Positions 5,113 to 5,495 of a stretch of 5,495 nucleotides of DNA are shown here, piece after piece. Source of the DNA: a bacterium (GTDB taxonomy: Bacteria; RBG-13-66-14); NCBI GenBank assembly GCA_021107695.1, contig JAIOSI010000130.1, positions 1 to 5,495 of the forward strand, read 5' to 3'. The notes beneath the pieces were generated by a model. It saw only the letters and a program-made list of their open reading frames with translations. It ran no database searches and was not told where the DNA came from. Each line of letters starts with the position of its first letter. The stretch's first letter is position 1. The position numbers and the translations under genes are program-made.

Positions 5113-5118
5113 CCTCCT
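5113..5118 (-). promoter_or_regulatory. Strong Shine-Dalgarno of the HEPN-like gene
   Basis: AGGAGG on the minus strand, 5 nt before the ATG at 5107 and 2 nt before the ATG at 5110. The spacing favours the second ATG. No convincing promoter was found in the 95 bp back to the next gene; TGGACA (5178-5173) is a possible -35 without a good -10. Confidence 0.65.
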
Positions 5119-5205
5119 ATTTGCGACACATCAACTAACAGTCTCCACGGTTTATTAAAGAATAGGTAGAGTTGTCCACAGCCTAAACATAGCATTCGCA
5201 AAAAC

Positions 5206-5495
5206 CTACGGGTATTTCATGCCGAACTTTTTCCGATAGTAGTACCTCGTCAGCAGCACCACCAGCACCACAAAGGGCAGGAACCAGGCGAAGAGACCAG
5301 CGGCGATCAGCGTATAGAGTGCCGTCGCCCCCATGTAACTGAGTTTGATCCACTTCTTCTTACCCGATAGAGCCAAGGCGAAGAGGGGCAGGCTGACCGC
5401 GGCTCCGGCGAGGGCAGGCCAGACCTCGAAGAAGAACGCCGTAACCCCGCTGGCGAGCATCAGGGCGAGGGCAATCCAGAGGGCGGCCTTCTGCC
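5206..5495 (-). CDS. Small multi-pass membrane protein, N-terminus outside window
   Basis: The frame ends at TAG (5206-5208) and stays open to the right edge, so the Met at 5460 is probably internal and at least 11 more residues (QKAALWIALAL) belong to the protein. The visible 95 residues contain about four hydrophobic stretches: the QKAALWIALALMLASGV region; WPALAGAAVSLPLFALAL; the YMGATALYTLIAAGLFAWF region; and LPFVVLVVLLTRYYY. A GKKKWIK loop separates the second and third, and the tail is basic (YYYRKKFGMKYP). By the positive-inside tendency the KKK loop and the C-terminus are probably cytoplasmic. Base composition is GC-rich like asnS and lnt, unlike the adjacent HEPN-like gene. It lies 95 bp upstream of that gene on the same strand, so co-transcription is possible. 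No family is recognised. Confidence 0.7.
   Translation of the reverse strand, partial: QKAALWIALALMLASGVTAFFFEVWPALAGAAVSLPLFALALSGKKKWIKLSYMGATALYTLIAAGLFAWFLPFVVLVVLLTRYYYRKKFGMKYP

Noticed and set aside
5172..5180. DnaA-box-like TTGTCCACA
   Set aside because: It is a single site with one mismatch to TTATCCACA, without clustering, an AT-rich unwinding region or dnaA/dnaN nearby.

Overview
The window is a GC-rich bacterial chromosome segment (about 60% GC by eye in its main genes) with one AT-rich gene near the right end. The presence of apolipoprotein N-acyltransferase (Lnt), lipoprotein genes with lipobox signal peptides, and many small GC-rich intergenic hairpin repeats suggests an uncultivated diderm (Gram-negative-type) bacterium, perhaps of a candidate phylum. 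No feature here fixes the phylum.

Left half (1-2479, minus strand): a compact lipoprotein operon. A candidate sigma70-type promoter at 2451-2479 lies so close to the lnt start that the mRNA may be nearly leaderless. It drives lnt (621-2444), then after 24 bp a small acidic lipoprotein gene (96-596), then a second, related lipoprotein gene whose start overlaps the previous stop (TAATG) and which runs off the left edge. The enzyme that adds the third acyl chain to lipoproteins is thus encoded directly upstream of two of its probable substrates. This Lnt has an intact Glu-Lys-Cys triad but carries an unusual acidic, proline-rich insertion between the catalytic Lys and Cys.

Centre (2445-3071): a 627-bp divergent intergenic region made largely of repeats. 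It holds two short hairpins, a 94-bp direct repeat (two full copies and a partial third), a perfect 10-bp C/G hairpin, two members of a GTAGGGG-headed hairpin family, a terminator-like hairpin, and the probable asnS promoter and leader.

Right half: asnS (3072-4424, plus strand) encodes a complete asparaginyl-tRNA synthetase. It is followed by a rho-independent terminator that looks bidirectional and by another GTAGGGG hairpin. Convergent to it is an AT-rich gene (4529-5107, minus) for a 192-residue protein of unknown function with a HEPN-like R-N-x3-H motif, probably horizontally acquired. A 95-bp AT-rich gap (5111-5205) with no convincing element separates it from the 3' end of a small multi-pass membrane protein gene (5206 to the right edge, minus) whose reading frame is still open at the edge.

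I found no rRNA, tRNA, CRISPR array, insertion sequence or complete known defence system. The items most worth a second look are the solitary HEPN-like gene, the Lnt insertion with its adjacent lipoprotein pair, and the 94-bp repeat with mutually exclusive hairpins.
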